Shown here one piece after another: positions 12,701 through 24,565 of a stretch of 64,000 nt of DNA. The translations under genes and the position numbers were made by a program. Where the stretch lies: assembly GCA_003339415.1 (NCBI GenBank), contig PDHQ01000025.1, positions 124,001-188,000 of the forward strand, in the 5' to 3' direction. How positions within the stretch are numbered: the stretch's first letter is position 1; each line of letters starts with the position of its first letter. Below the pieces are notes generated by a model. That model was given only the letters and a program-made list of their open reading frames with translations, was not told the DNA's origin and ran no database searches. This stretch comes from Ophiocordyceps camponoti-saundersi (nom. inval.) (Eukaryota; Ascomycota; Sordariomycetes; Hypocreales; Ophiocordycipitaceae).

Positions 12701-13191
12701 CAGCACCATTTCGCAACTCCAGAAATGACCTGATTGGAGATTGGTCAGCGTCCGGGCGGTTAGACGCAGGCGAACCGACAGAGCCTAGTCCCTACCATGG
12801 GCTCCGTCATGCGCAGCTCCTGGAGCAAGACTTGGCCTCTGAGCGAATAACTTGTGTCGAAGAAGTGCCTGATGAAGGTTCGCACAGCGCTCGGGTTTGA
12901 CGTCGGTCGAAAAGGTAGGAGGAGGAAGGGAATGTCGAGGCCTGCGACAGAGAGGGAAGGGGTCAGAGAAGGCCAGCTCGTCAGTAAAGCCAGATACATA
13001 CCTCGAGCCTTGAGCTCGGCAGTGCAGTAATGGAGAAGATCGTGAACTTCCTCAGGCTCGACCGATTTGCGCGCATAGGCATCGTCCCAGCGCTGCCTCT
13101 GTGGCTGAGAGGCAGTCGAGTCGCCGGCAGCGCCCTTTTTCTTGGACTTGACGCCATCCCTGCCTTTGAGGCGGGAGAAGATGCCAGGCAT
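9743..13191 (-). CDS. msb1: Msb1/Mug8-type morphogenesis protein (RhoGAP-like N-domain)
   Basis: Polarity scaffold of the Rho/Cdc42 pathway. Six exons (minus): 13191-13002, 12941-12796, 12729-12636, 12582-12354, 12298-9903, 9843-9743, giving 1,051 aa with all junctions in frame. The start MPGIFSRLKGRDG is followed by the conserved opening WDDAYARKSVEPEEVHDLL, then LDIPFLLLPFRP, GWDAYELFKVGE and WWAFEHRDTGTGFDGGYTAWL, all typical of the Msb1/Mug8 domain. The second half is disordered: Pro/Gln/Glu-rich with a PEPEPE stretch. The last intron (9844-9902) brings in the basic C-terminus ESRVARIKARVAELTG, which is lost if the intron is read through. Cytoplasmic, expected at growth sites. The 3.4-kb upstream region is exceptionally repetitive. 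Confidence 0.88.
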
Positions 13192-13305
13192 GGCGACGAG
13201 AGGTTCTGGCAAGCCAGAAAAGGAGGCCGGACCTTGAAGTTCTCGGACGTCAAGAGACGATCGGATGGGGTAAACCGAGGGAGGGAGGGGAGGAGAGCGG
13301 GAAGA

Positions 13306-13455
<150 letters not shown>

Positions 13456-13723
13456 AAAGGAGTGTCAAGCCGCAAAAGGGGGGCTGGACGGAGTGGGCAG
13501 ATTGAGGGTTTCTGCCGGGAAGAAGAGGAAAAAGGAAAAAGCGGCGAAAAGAGGCAAAGACAAGAAGCGGAAGAAAAAAAAAAAGAAAAAAAAAAGCAAG
13601 ACTCGGCGAAAGGTGGAAAGGAAAGCGGGTGAAACAGTGACCGGCCGTTTCGACCGGCGTATAAGTGGTGGTGGAGGAGGAGGAGGAGGAGACGGGTTGA
13701 GAAAGGGGGGGAAGGGGAAGAGT

Positions 13724-13765
<42 letters not shown>
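13724..13765. repeat. GT then GA microsatellite
   Basis: Pure dinucleotide run switching from (GT)n to (GA)n at about 13739. Confidence 0.9.
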
Positions 13766-13972
13766 CTAAAGGAGTCAGGCACCGTAGAGTTTTTGAGTCG
13801 GGACGAAGCGAAGTTGGGGGGTGGGGGAGGAAGAGAGGTAAAAGGGGGATGTGGAAGGAGAAAGAGATGAGAAGAGAAGAAAGGAGCCGGAAGGGGAAGA
13901 GCAGAGAAAGAAGGCAAAGAAAGGAGAGAGAGTGGAGGGGAAAAAAGCAAGAGAGAAAGATAAGTAAGTCAG

Positions 13973-14038
13973 ACACACACACATACACACATAAAGAGAG
14001 AGAGAGAGAGAAGACCAGGAAGAAGAGGAGGAGGAGGA

Positions 14039-14066
<28 letters not shown>
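13973..14066. repeat. CA and GA microsatellites
   Basis: (CA)n at 13973-13989, (AG)n at 13995-14010, a GAG-rich patch and (AG)n again at 14041-14066. Confidence 0.9.
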
Positions 14067-14072
<6 letters not shown>

Positions 14073-14532
14073 GAGCTTTGCCGGCGGCTACTTGCTCTCT
14101 GTTCTGTCTGTCTCTTCTGTCAGGGGGGCGAGACGCGAAGGTGCACGGCAAGGGGGGGGCATCGGGCCCTTTCCCCAGTGCACTAATAAGATTGGGCCTC
14201 GCTCTCATGGATGGACGGGCTGTTTAAATTTGGCTTGGGGGAGGGGGGAAGGGACTCCATCTCGGTCGCTAGTAGCGGATACCTGCGAAGAAGTGGCTCA
14301 AAGGTGTGACGGAGACGGTAGTGAATACCTGATTTCTAAGTGCGTGTACATACATACATATCCGTACATCCAAACACATGTTCATACAGCAACAAGAAAA
14401 GGCTGCGAGGGCCCCTTGCGAAGAGCTGTCAGGGCTCACAGGACGGTGGTGCTACGGTGCCGCTGCCACCTGTGGGAGGGGAATGTTGATAAACAGTGGA
14501 GGATGGGGAGGGATCACTCGCGAGAGACAAGG

Positions 14533-14563
<31 letters not shown>

Positions 14564-14620
14564 TCACAGACTCACTCATTCACACACACACACACTCACA
14601 CTCACGCGCGCGCGCACACA
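14533..14620. repeat. CA/CG microsatellites
   Basis: (CA)14 at 14533-14560, a short interruption, a second CA stretch from 14580, then alternating CG (about 14606-14615), a potential Z-DNA-forming purine-pyrimidine alternation. Confidence 0.88.
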
Positions 14621-16617
14621 GCGCCACGCACACAGGGCCCTTCCGGACTTCCGGGGGGGTGGGCTTGTGCAGCAAGCCCGTACCTGCGCCGGCGCGGGGA
14701 GGGGAAGGGAAGAGAGGGGGGGAGCGGCTACTAGTAGGGATAGTAGGGGATTCCCTCAGACACGTCGCGGCATATATTTGTACTAGGTCTTTTCAAGGCA
14801 GGGCGGGTAGGGGAGCGCCTCAGTAGGCTGACTCTCTCTTAGACTAGCAGACATGTTGATAGAGGCTTTTTATTCTCTCTGGTCTTGCGCCGATCTTCAA
14901 GACGTGCACGGTAAAGGTAGGAAGATGCCTACTATACAGTTTTTAAACCACGTTGACGGCACGGCCCAGAAGGTCTGTCTAACCCTCTTTTAAGACGAAA
15001 TCGATTGCCATGATGCTCGCCCGCCCTCTGCCGACAGAACAGACTCCCACGCATACATATGTACTATCGGCACTCGATCTCTTCCCCTTTTTTATTTCGT
15101 CATCTCTCCTCGCGACAACTCACATCTGTATCCGTCCCTACCTGCATATCAACACGGATAGGAATACCCAGGTAGCGAACAATGAATTTACCATCTCTAT
15201 CCGTAAATACATGCGGACATGCGCACTCATGCTGCATGCATTAGGTACATACTCCTACATGATGCTGTCGTGGCCGCTGCTACATACCATTATGTATGCG
15301 ACTCTTTAAACTCTATCAGCCACATCGGACGACACACCCAAGCCACAACGACCTTTGTCTTTCTCTCCCTCTCTCTTTCACTCACTCTCTCACACTCACA
15401 CTGCCTCTCTGTCTCTGTCCATCTCCCTCGTTCTTCTTCAGGAGAGAAAAACAAGGGCTATGGCGTCATCGCCTCTCTCTCTCTCCGTGCTAAGAAGAAA
15501 AGGAAAGAAAAAAAATCCACCGTTGAAAAAAAACTGAAAGAGAAAAAAAAAGGTTTCCGTCCGCCTCTATCCGCACGTCCGTGTGCAGATAAGTACACAC
15601 ATGCAGGCAGCCAAGCTCGCTCGACACGGCACGTCCTCAGCTGTCAAGGCCGATTTTCATGGCGCAACGCCCCCGACGACGGAGATTTGATCCCTTGTCA
15701 GCCTCTTAGACAGGGATGGGCACCGCCGCGCAGATACACATTTGTATGTAAAAAGGTACATATAAATCCGTACAAACTTATCGTGAAAATATGTACATGT
15801 ATGTATATCCGGTCAATCATCAACATCCTCTCCTCTCCTGTCCCATCTTGCATCGCAACCTCGAGATATGCCGCGCAGACAAAACTACAAGCATCCATAT
15901 CTACCGAAATCGTCAACCAAAGCATTTCATGCAACAGACAGAAAAGCCACCATCCCCAAGGCCTCCGCAAACTCAATGCGCAACTTCTCACCGTTCCCGC
16001 TTCTTCCCCCCCTACACTTAGGAATGCGGCTGTTAATTGAGTCCTCGGCGCGAACCGCACAACAAACCCTCCCAGCATATCACGCAACATGGCGCCGTGC
16101 TGACAGAGGGCTATCACAAGCCTTATTTCCCGTCAACCAAGCATAACGCAGGGAAATAAAAAGAGAATAGGGAAAGACAGCAAAAAGCAATGGGGAACAG
16201 AAAAAGAACGGGAGGCAAAAGAAAAGAAAAAAGGAACAACTGCGTGCAAAGGCGCCAACCCGTCTCTATGCGTTGGCCGTCATCATGGCATTGGCTCTCG
16301 ACACTATGCGCTGGCAATTCGAAACAAGTGGCCGCGTCATGCAGACCTGACTAGCAGCCTGATCGCCCGCGGCATTGCTGTTTCGCTCGACCCGTACCCA
16401 GAAGCAGCTCCTCATGCATCGATTGATGGATGGATGGCTCACGCTTCGCTGCCCCCGTTCTATTCAGCATGGCAATCCCCTCCGTTCGGGCTTATACGCA
16501 CCCCTCGTATCCACCCTCGCCCACGCTTCCCGCCAACACGGGATGCTGCATGTCATCCCTGACCCCGTGAACCGGTAAACAAGAACCAAGAAAAACAGGA
16601 GAGGAACAGAAAAGAGT

Positions 16618-17705
16618 TTACTTTGCCTCTGCTAGTTTGAGCGCCTCCTCCAGCGCAGCTTCGTCATCCGAGTCAATGTCAGACGGGCCGTCGCCTTTGA
16701 ACGCCTCTTCTGCCTTGGTCTCCGCGGCAGCCGACTTCTTCGTCGTGGTGCCCGACGTCAAAGCCCAATCAATCTCGCCGTCGGCTCCATATCTCGTAAC
16801 CAGCCACTCATTGGCCTTCTTGAAGTGGCCGCAGTCAAAGAATCCTCTGGCCGCGCTGAGGGGGCTGGGATGCACGCTCTGCAGCACCAGATGCCGCTGC
16901 TTGTCCACCTTTTGCACCCTCTTGCCCGCCGGCGTGCCCCAAGCCATGAAGACGACGCCGCGCGTCCGTTTCTGCGCCACCAGATCGATGACTTTCTGCG
17001 TGAACCGCTCCCAGCCCCGATTGGCGTGCGAGTTGGCTTCGTGAGCCCGGACGGTGAGGCAGGTGTTGAGCATGAGGACGCCACGGTCCGCCCAAGGGAT
17101 CAAGAGTCCCCCCTTGTTCGGGGGCGGCATAAAGCTCGGATAGTCCTTGCTGAGCGCCTTGTACATGTTCTTCAGCGACGGAGGTGCAGGCGTCGGCGGC
17201 CGGACGGAGAAGGCCATGCCGTGAGCCTGGTTGTCGTTGTGATAGGGGTCTTGGCCGATGATGACGACCTTGACATTGCCGAAAGGAGTGTGCCGAGACC
17301 TGGAGCGGGTCAGTCAAGACACAGAGTCTCACCCCGCGGAAGGGAGTCGACAAACCACGAATACACATCTTCCTTTGGCGGAAACCACTTCTTTCCCGCT
17401 GCCGTCTCGCGATCGAGGAACTTCTTGAGCTCTAGAAACTCCTTGGTCGTAACCTCATCCCTCAAAAGCGCCAGCCAGCTGTCGTCGAGAGTCTCAATCT
17501 CGAGCTTAAGCAGCTCCCTATGCTCGGCAGATAGGCCGGCGATCCATGCCTGCTTGTCGAATTTGACCGGTGTAGTGGAGGATACAGTCCCGGGCTTGGG
17601 CTTTGGAGCTCCGAAGAAGGATGCGATGTTGCCGTTGACCTTTAGTTTTTTGGCTTCTGCCTCGACGGGCAGAGAGCTACCGCTTTTGCGCTTAAGCATC
17701 GACAT
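16618..17705 (-). CDS. ung1: Uracil-DNA glycosylase Ung1
   Basis: Excises uracil from DNA (base excision repair). Exons 17705-17356 and 17299-16618 (343 aa). The 56-nt intron 17300-17355 (GTTTGT...CTGAC...CCAG) joins TCG-TG to G-TCT, giving the contiguous family sequence VYSWSRHTPFGNVKVVIIG. The water-activating motif GQDPYHN is near residue 129, the LLMLN-type uracil pocket is present as GVLMLNTCLTVRAHEANSH, and the DNA-intercalation loop HPSPLS is near residue 259. A basic patch LKRKSG near the start suits nuclear import, and a PCNA-box-like IASFFG lies near residue 25. The acidic C-terminal tail is extra. An in-frame ATG at 17780 would add a 25-residue Arg-containing leader (see findings). 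Confidence 0.95.
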
Positions 17706-18148
17706 GCTGTCGAGTCCGAGACGAGGGCAGCTTTGTAATTGTCTGCCGGCCAAGGCAATCCGACAGCCAACGCGGGACAAGATGATGGCCAGCTCGATTG
17801 CGGACGGAACAACCCTAAAAAAAGACTAGAAGCTGAGCTCGCTAGATGCGCGACGCGGAACGGCTTAACGCGAGCCTGGCGCGTCTCTTGTGGCGTTACG
17901 GCTAAATGCCCGGGACTGCGCCCCGTTGATCGGACCCGCAAAAACGGTTTGTGCGGGGGGGAGACGGAGAGGGAGACGGCGAAAGGCTGAGTCTTGCAAC
18001 AGTCAGAAGGACATTAATAAATAACTTTCCGCTCCACTATCGCTCATATATACATTCAGACAGACACATATGAAAACTGGATAGACGCCCGCAGATATAT
18101 ATACACACATACACACCACTTCCCTCCTATATCACCTGAGTTTTCGCC
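17706..18148. other. ung1 upstream region
   Basis: Promoter side of ung1 up to the start of the RIP-mutated element. It ends in a short TA/CA microsatellite (18094-18117). No gene is seen. Confidence 0.5.
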
Positions 18149-21100
18149 CCGCTATTAATACCTAGCGGAGACTACTATTAAAATACTACTAATACCTAAT
18201 TCTAGCTTCGGCCTTACCCTTAACGATAATTACGATACCGTCCTAGGCCCTAATCGTAGCACGTATAACCGGCGTATCGCCTGCGATACTCGCCGCTACG
18301 GCCTATAACGCTAAGGTAATCTTAATTACCCCCCGTAAGATAAAAGTAATAAAGAGGACCTCCGAAGAGGAGGGTAATCGTAGCCTTAAGAAAATCTTAC
18401 CTGCTAATAATAATCTCGTAACTTTTATTTATATAACTAGCTTTACGCTAATATTTACGGAGCTTCGCTAAAAGTATATTATTAAAAAGAATATTATATA
18501 AGTTATTATTATTACTTTTAATAATACTATTTTCTTTTTCTTTAAGAGATACGCTAAAACTTAAGCTAGCTATTTTACTAACGTTATTAAAAATACGCTT
18601 TAATAAGCTATAAGCTTTAACGCGCCGCGCGTTATATATAATTATAATATTAATTAATAACTTAAGACTTTTATTTATAAGTAAGATAATATTATTAGCG
18701 CCTTCTTATCTTAAGCTAATATTATATTTAGCTTACTAACCTTATTTTTTTAATTATAGAAAAAAGCTAAAATAAACGAAGTTATAGCTATTACTACCGC
18801 TACTATAATTAAGGTAAAAATATAGCTAGCGAAGCTAAACTTTAAGGTTTTCCTTTATTTTAACTCCTTTATTATATAACGCTAAACCCTCCTTTTTATA
18901 ATTTATAAAGCTATAGCGGACGCTATTAGCTAACTAATCTTAGACTTCCCCTTTATAAGTATTACTAAGATAAGGTTCTTAATTACTACTACTAACCTTA
19001 ATACTTAAAAGCTCGCTATTATAAACGCGGCGAAGATTTAGATTACTACTAGCTATAATAAGGTAAATACTTTTAAAAAGTAAGCTATTTACGCTATTCC
19101 TAATATCTTAATAAACCTTTATAGCTTTACGAATAAAACCCTTATCCTAATAGCCGAGCTTATTAGTAGCGAGGCTAAAGCTTAAATAAAAGTTAAGCTT
19201 ATAAGCTATTATTTATCGAATAATTAGGACTTTTAAAATAAGCCCTTAGTAGCTACCTAAATTATCTCCTTTCCTTTTACGGTTAAGCTTTTCTAATTTT
19301 TCGATATAAGTAACTTAGCTTATATAATTAATAAAACCTCCCCGCTTACTTAGTATATTAAATACTTTAACTAATATAAAGCTAAACTTTATATCTAACT
19401 AGCTTACTATAAGAATTATAAAAAGAAAGAATATAGTAAGTATAATAAGCTAATATAATACGCTAACTATTTTAAAGCCTATATTTTTATATATAAGAAA
19501 TATTTAGTAAGGCTTATTTAGAAGAATAGGGTCCTTAGCTACCTTACCTAAGCTTAGCAGAAGTAAATCCGTAAAATAAGCCTCGCCGCTTTCCTTACCT
19601 TTTAAGGCCTAGTAACGGACTTATTAAATAATAGCGTACCTTTTAGCTAATAAGCTTAATAATAAGCTTAGTAAGCTTATAACTTTACCTCGCTGCTTAT
19701 AAGAACTTATATTAATATTATAAAGATCGCTATAAATAAGGAGGTCTCTAAACCTAACTATAGTAAGCTTACTTTTAGCTTAAGCTTTAAGGATAACTTA
19801 GCTAGCTTAATAAGCTCCTTTTCTCCCTCCCTTACCTCGCTTATAGCTAAGAGGTTCCTAAAAACCTTAGTATTACTACCCCTAATACCTAGCTTTACTA
19901 ATATTAGCTTAGACGCTAACTTAATAAAAGTTAAGATAGCGGATAAGGCCGCTAAAAAAAACGCCACTATAACCCCCTTACCTAAGAGTAAGAAAAGCTA
20001 TATTACTTACTATATTACTTATTTTTAATAACTTAAGTATATTATTAATAAATAAGTAATAAGGACTACCTAAAAGTATTTTAAGCTAATATAGTTAAAA
20101 ATAATATTATATATAATACTATTTTATAATTTACTTTTACTAACGCTATAAATATAGTTTTTCTATAAAAGCTTTTCTATAATAATAATTTACCCCCCCG
20201 ATATTAAACTAAGTCCTATATTAAGTTTAACTATTTTACCCTTATAGCGTTATAAACTAATAAAGCTAAAAAGCCCCGGGTCTTAATATACGTTTACTAA
20301 GGAAAGGGATATTAAGCTTACTTATAGCTTAAGCTTATTACTTATAAAAATAGCTATAAGGACTTAATCTAAGTTTAAGTTAGTAAAATTACCTTCCTTA
20401 ACGCTTATATCTAACTATATATCTATTAATTATAAACTTTATAAATCCTCTTTAACTAATAGCTATACGAATATATTATAATTATTAGAAACTTTAACTT
20501 TAAGTATTATATATAGTAACTATACCTCTCTTAGGGAGAATAAGACGCTAGCGCTATAGCCTTAGCTAACTACGCTTACTAATATAAGCTTACTATCTTA
20601 AATAAGCTAGGCTAGCTTACTTATAATTATAAGAATATCCTAAACCTTATCCTTACTAATATCCTCCTTACTTTTAGCGTAGTTACTTACTACCTTTATA
20701 CGGGCTTTAATTATAAAACTATTATTATAATACTAAAAAGCCTTCCTTTTAGTAACCCCCCTCCTCTATAATATATCTTTTAGGACTTATCTAAAAATAT
20801 TACTAACTTTACCTTATAAGTAAAAGTAAGCGTACTTACCCTCCTTTTTATTACGGCTATAATAGGTAATTTTAATAAGTTAGCGGAAGCTCTTATCTTA
20901 CTTTTTAGATAAGTAATAGAGTCCGCTTATAAGCCGGCTAAGCTAGACTCTAAGCGGACTATATAGTAAACGCCCGAATATATAAAGAAAGCGATAGCTA
21001 TACGATAAGCTTACTACTAAGGCCCCCGAACTACTCGCGCCCTTAACGCTTAGAGAGCCTTAAAAAAGAAAGTCCGTAAAGTAAAAAGGGAGTATTATAA

Positions 21101-24100
21101 GAATATTATTACTAAGGCCTTATTAGATAAGGATATCTACTAAGTATTTAGCTAGTATAAGAAGCGCTTATAGTTCGCCCTGCCCCCTTTATAAGTTAAT
21201 AGCGCGTTTATTATCGAGCTTACTAAAAAAGCTACGACCCTCTAAAAGTACTTTCTAGAAAAGTTCTCGTAAAATAACGATTATTACTAAGTTAATAATA
21301 CTTACCTTATATAAGTAATCCCTTAAGATAATAACTTTATATAAGCTAAGATTATAAAAATAGTTTATAGCTTAGATAATATAACTTTTAGCGTTAATAA
21401 TATTATTATTAAGATATTAAAAGCTATATAAACTTATATTATAATAGCTATTACTTAAACTTAAGCTACTACCCCTTACTTTTTAAAAAAGCTTAAGTTA
21501 CCTTCCTTCCTAAGCTTAGGCGAGATATTAGTATAATTAAAAGCTAGCGCCTTATCGCCTTACTATCTTACCTCGGTAAGGGGCTTAAACGCCTCCTCGC
21601 CCGCTATATCGCTTAGAAATATATTTAATATAGCGTAGTCTCTTTATAGTACGTAAATACTTTACTTATAAGGTTATTTACTAATATTATTAGCTATCTC
21701 GTTTATAATATTAAAAACGCCTTTAACTAAGGTAAAGTAGCTACCCTTATTATAGCTAATATATAAGGTATTTTCGATATAGTTTTTTAGGTTCGCCTCC
21801 TCTTATAGATATACTTATAAGGCTAGCTTAATAACTTACTCTACTAAGTAGACTTTTTTATAACGGGGAGGCTTACTAGCGTCCGCCTAAATAAGATAGT
21901 TACCCCGATAAACCCGCTTTTCTATAGCTTACTATAAAGCTCCCCTATCTTCCTTATACTATATATACTTTATATTACCCTAATCTATTAATTAAATAAG
22001 CTAAATAGCTACTTTACGTACGTAGATAATTATAATATACTTATAGTTAGTAAAAACTTAAAAGAAATTAGCCGTAAAGCTTAATACTTACTTAATATTA
22101 CTATTTACTAAAGATAGTATAATAATACTAACTTTAACCTAGTTAAAATTAAAGTTATATATTTTACTAAGCGATAATAATTAATATTACCTAGCCTCTA
22201 TTATAGCGGGCGCTAGATTACTTTACCGGAAGCTATATACTAACTAAGCCTCTAGCTTAATAAACGCCTTAACTAGAAATATTATATCTAAAAAAAAGCC
22301 GCTAAAGCTAGGAAAATAGCTACGTATATTAAGGGACTTAGTTAGGTCTAGCGCGGGACCCCCCTTACCGCTACCTAAAAAGCTATTAAGGCTATTATTA
22401 AAACTAAGGCGCTCTTCGGGGCGGAGGTTTAGTAGCTAGAGGCTATAAGACTTATTAAGAAAAATAAGATAAGAAAGGTCTTTATAGGCCTCCGCGATTA
22501 AATTACTAAACTATAAGTAATACTTAACCTCGCTATTAAAAGCTATTTACTAGTTTAAAAGATAATAAATATTCTAACCCTCCTTTAAGAGGCTAATATT
22601 CCCCTAATAAAAGTTACCCTTAACGGGATATAGCTTAAGTATATAATACGCGTTTATAACCTTAACCCCTTATACTTATTAGCTACTAGGGCTTATTATA
22701 ACTAACGCACGCTTTAGGGATTATTACGCTAGCTAATAACGCTATAAAAAACCCTCTTTTTTTACTTAGCTTTCCCCCGCCCTTTTCTAATACCGCCTTA
22801 TTATAATAGCTTAGATAGAGGCCCTTACCCCTTAAAAGATAACGCTATCTAAGATTTCCTCGACTAATTAAAATAGCTCCCGCTAACTAACCTCCTTATT
22901 TTTACTAATAAGTCCTAATATAACCCCTCGCCCCCTTAATAACTTAAAGCGGTCGTAAGCTTTAGCTTCTCTATAAAAAGAGATAATATTATACTCGCTT
23001 AAAGCTATAAATAGCTATTACGTATAGAAATATATAATACGGAGGTTTAAGAAGCGTTAAAAGGCCTACTAGCGGCTATTAAGGTTATAAAAGCTAACGC
23101 CGCTTCCCCCCCCTTATCGTTATATATCTACTTCGATAATTAAGTAATTATTACCTAACTTAACGGTATACTTATAAGCTTTTCTTAGTAAAAGTAAATT
23201 TACTTTTTTTAAGCCGCTTTTATTTATATAAGTAAGGTTTTTATTAGATAAATCCCTAAATATAAGGATATCTTAAATAATAAGATAGCTAATTACCTCG
23301 CTAATAAAAGGGCGTTATATAGCTTTTTAAAATATAATAACTTTTCCCTAGCTTAAGTTAGCTAAGATCTCTAATTACGTAAAGCTATAGCTTTCGCCTA
23401 CTAGTAGTAGAAATATTAGCCCGATTATTATAGGAAATATAAACTACTTACTATAACTAAGCTTATAATAAAAATTAAGTTACTACCTCGCCCCTAGCTA
23501 TATAAGCTACTTACTACGCGCTTTAGCTACGGGGATTTCGCTAAATACTATAAACGCTTTTATTATAATAATACCTAGCTTTTTTACTTTTACGGTAAAA
23601 GGAAATCCTTAACTTATTTACTTTTCTATAAGAAAGTTAAACTCCCCTTTTAATAAGGGTAATTATAGCTTAATATTATAAATATTCTAAGCTAACGCTA
23701 AAAAATATTCGCTATAAAAGTAGCTAAGTTTTATTTTTTTAAAAATATCTATTTTAGGTAACCTTTTTAATACTTTACTTTAATAGCTAATAAAAGCCTT
23801 CTAGTAACTATTAAGCTATTATAGCTTATAGCTAAGCTTCTATTTTTATAATAACGGAGGAGGAAGCGATAGCGTAACGCTAGCTTAAGCCCTAATTTAT
23901 TAAAATTTAAATATAATATAAATACTAATTTCGGTAGCTCCGGATTAAGCTTTAGTAAATTTTAAACTTACTAATCTCTTAACCTTTTACCCGGCTTAGC
24001 GCTAGCGGACCTTATAGGTAATAAGCCCTTATACCCCCTTACCTCTAATATATTTAATATAATATCGGAGGGCTTAAATACCTAGTATAGCTAATAATAC

Positions 24101-24217
24101 CCGCCTACTTATATATATAGTTACGTAATTAGTATATAAGGCGTTATACGGCGCCTTATGCCCTTAGGGAGGCGAAGGTCTTAGGGGCTCCGCCCCTAGG
24201 CTCTTCTATAGCGTAAA
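18149..24217 (+). mobile_element. RIP-destroyed LINE (Tad-like non-LTR retrotransposon) relic
   Basis: A 6-kb block with sharply different composition: CpA and TpG are almost absent (about nine by eye), TpA is in excess and CpG is retained, the signature of RIP. There is hardly an ATG, and stops occur throughout. Read on the plus strand past the stops, the order fits a LINE. First comes a Lys-rich gag-like part with Tyr where zinc-knuckle Cys would be (around 19390-19500). An endonuclease-like RNFN (from a GDFN-type motif) lies near 20485-20500. The reverse-transcriptase box reads YVDN at 22019-22030 (GATGAT to GATAAT is one TpG-to-TpA change), followed by KRLN then AAKARKIATYIKGLS. An RNase-H-like FTNKS lies near 22900. 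The left end starts with an inverted repeat CCGCTA/TAGCGG (18149-18168). The right end has a hairpin around 24181-24200. ATATACACACA occurs at 18099-18109 and 24218-24228, a possible target duplication within a microsatellite. Confidence 0.85.
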
Positions 24218-24262
24218 ATATACACACACATATATATATACACATATATATATATATATACG
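24217..24262. repeat. TA/CA microsatellite at LINE 3' end
   Basis: Alternating TA and CA dinucleotides directly after the RIP block. It resembles the tract on the other side (18094-18117), suggesting insertion into a microsatellite or a target duplication. Confidence 0.8.
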
Positions 24263-24565
24263 TCTGAATAGCTCTTTATTGTTGTCAGCGGACGTCACAA
24301 CGATACCTTCAACGCTGCGAGGCAGAGGTAGATAGCATGTCACGTGGCGCAGCTTTCAATTCCCCTCAAACAACTCATTAGTCATCATCTTCATCCGCCA
24401 GCTGGCCAACTCTCCGACTGCATCTCTCAACTATAGGCGACGCACGTCAGGCTTTCCCAACGGCCTCGCACCTCCAAGCACGCATCCGCCAACCATGCTA
24501 TAAGCCTCGTCGCCCCCCCCTCCAAGCTCAGCTCCCGGCATCCGCGCGTGGCATCGCTGCTCAGA

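Noticed and set aside
15219..16040. 273-codon plus-strand frame and the antisense frame at 15698-16117
   Set aside because: Low-complexity Ser/Leu/His composition from CT and CA tracts, no domain, no consistent splice structure.
19758..19967. 69-codon minus-strand frame inside the RIP block
   Set aside because: Opens with GTG, is Leu/Ser-rich from TA-rich DNA and is antisense to the LINE.
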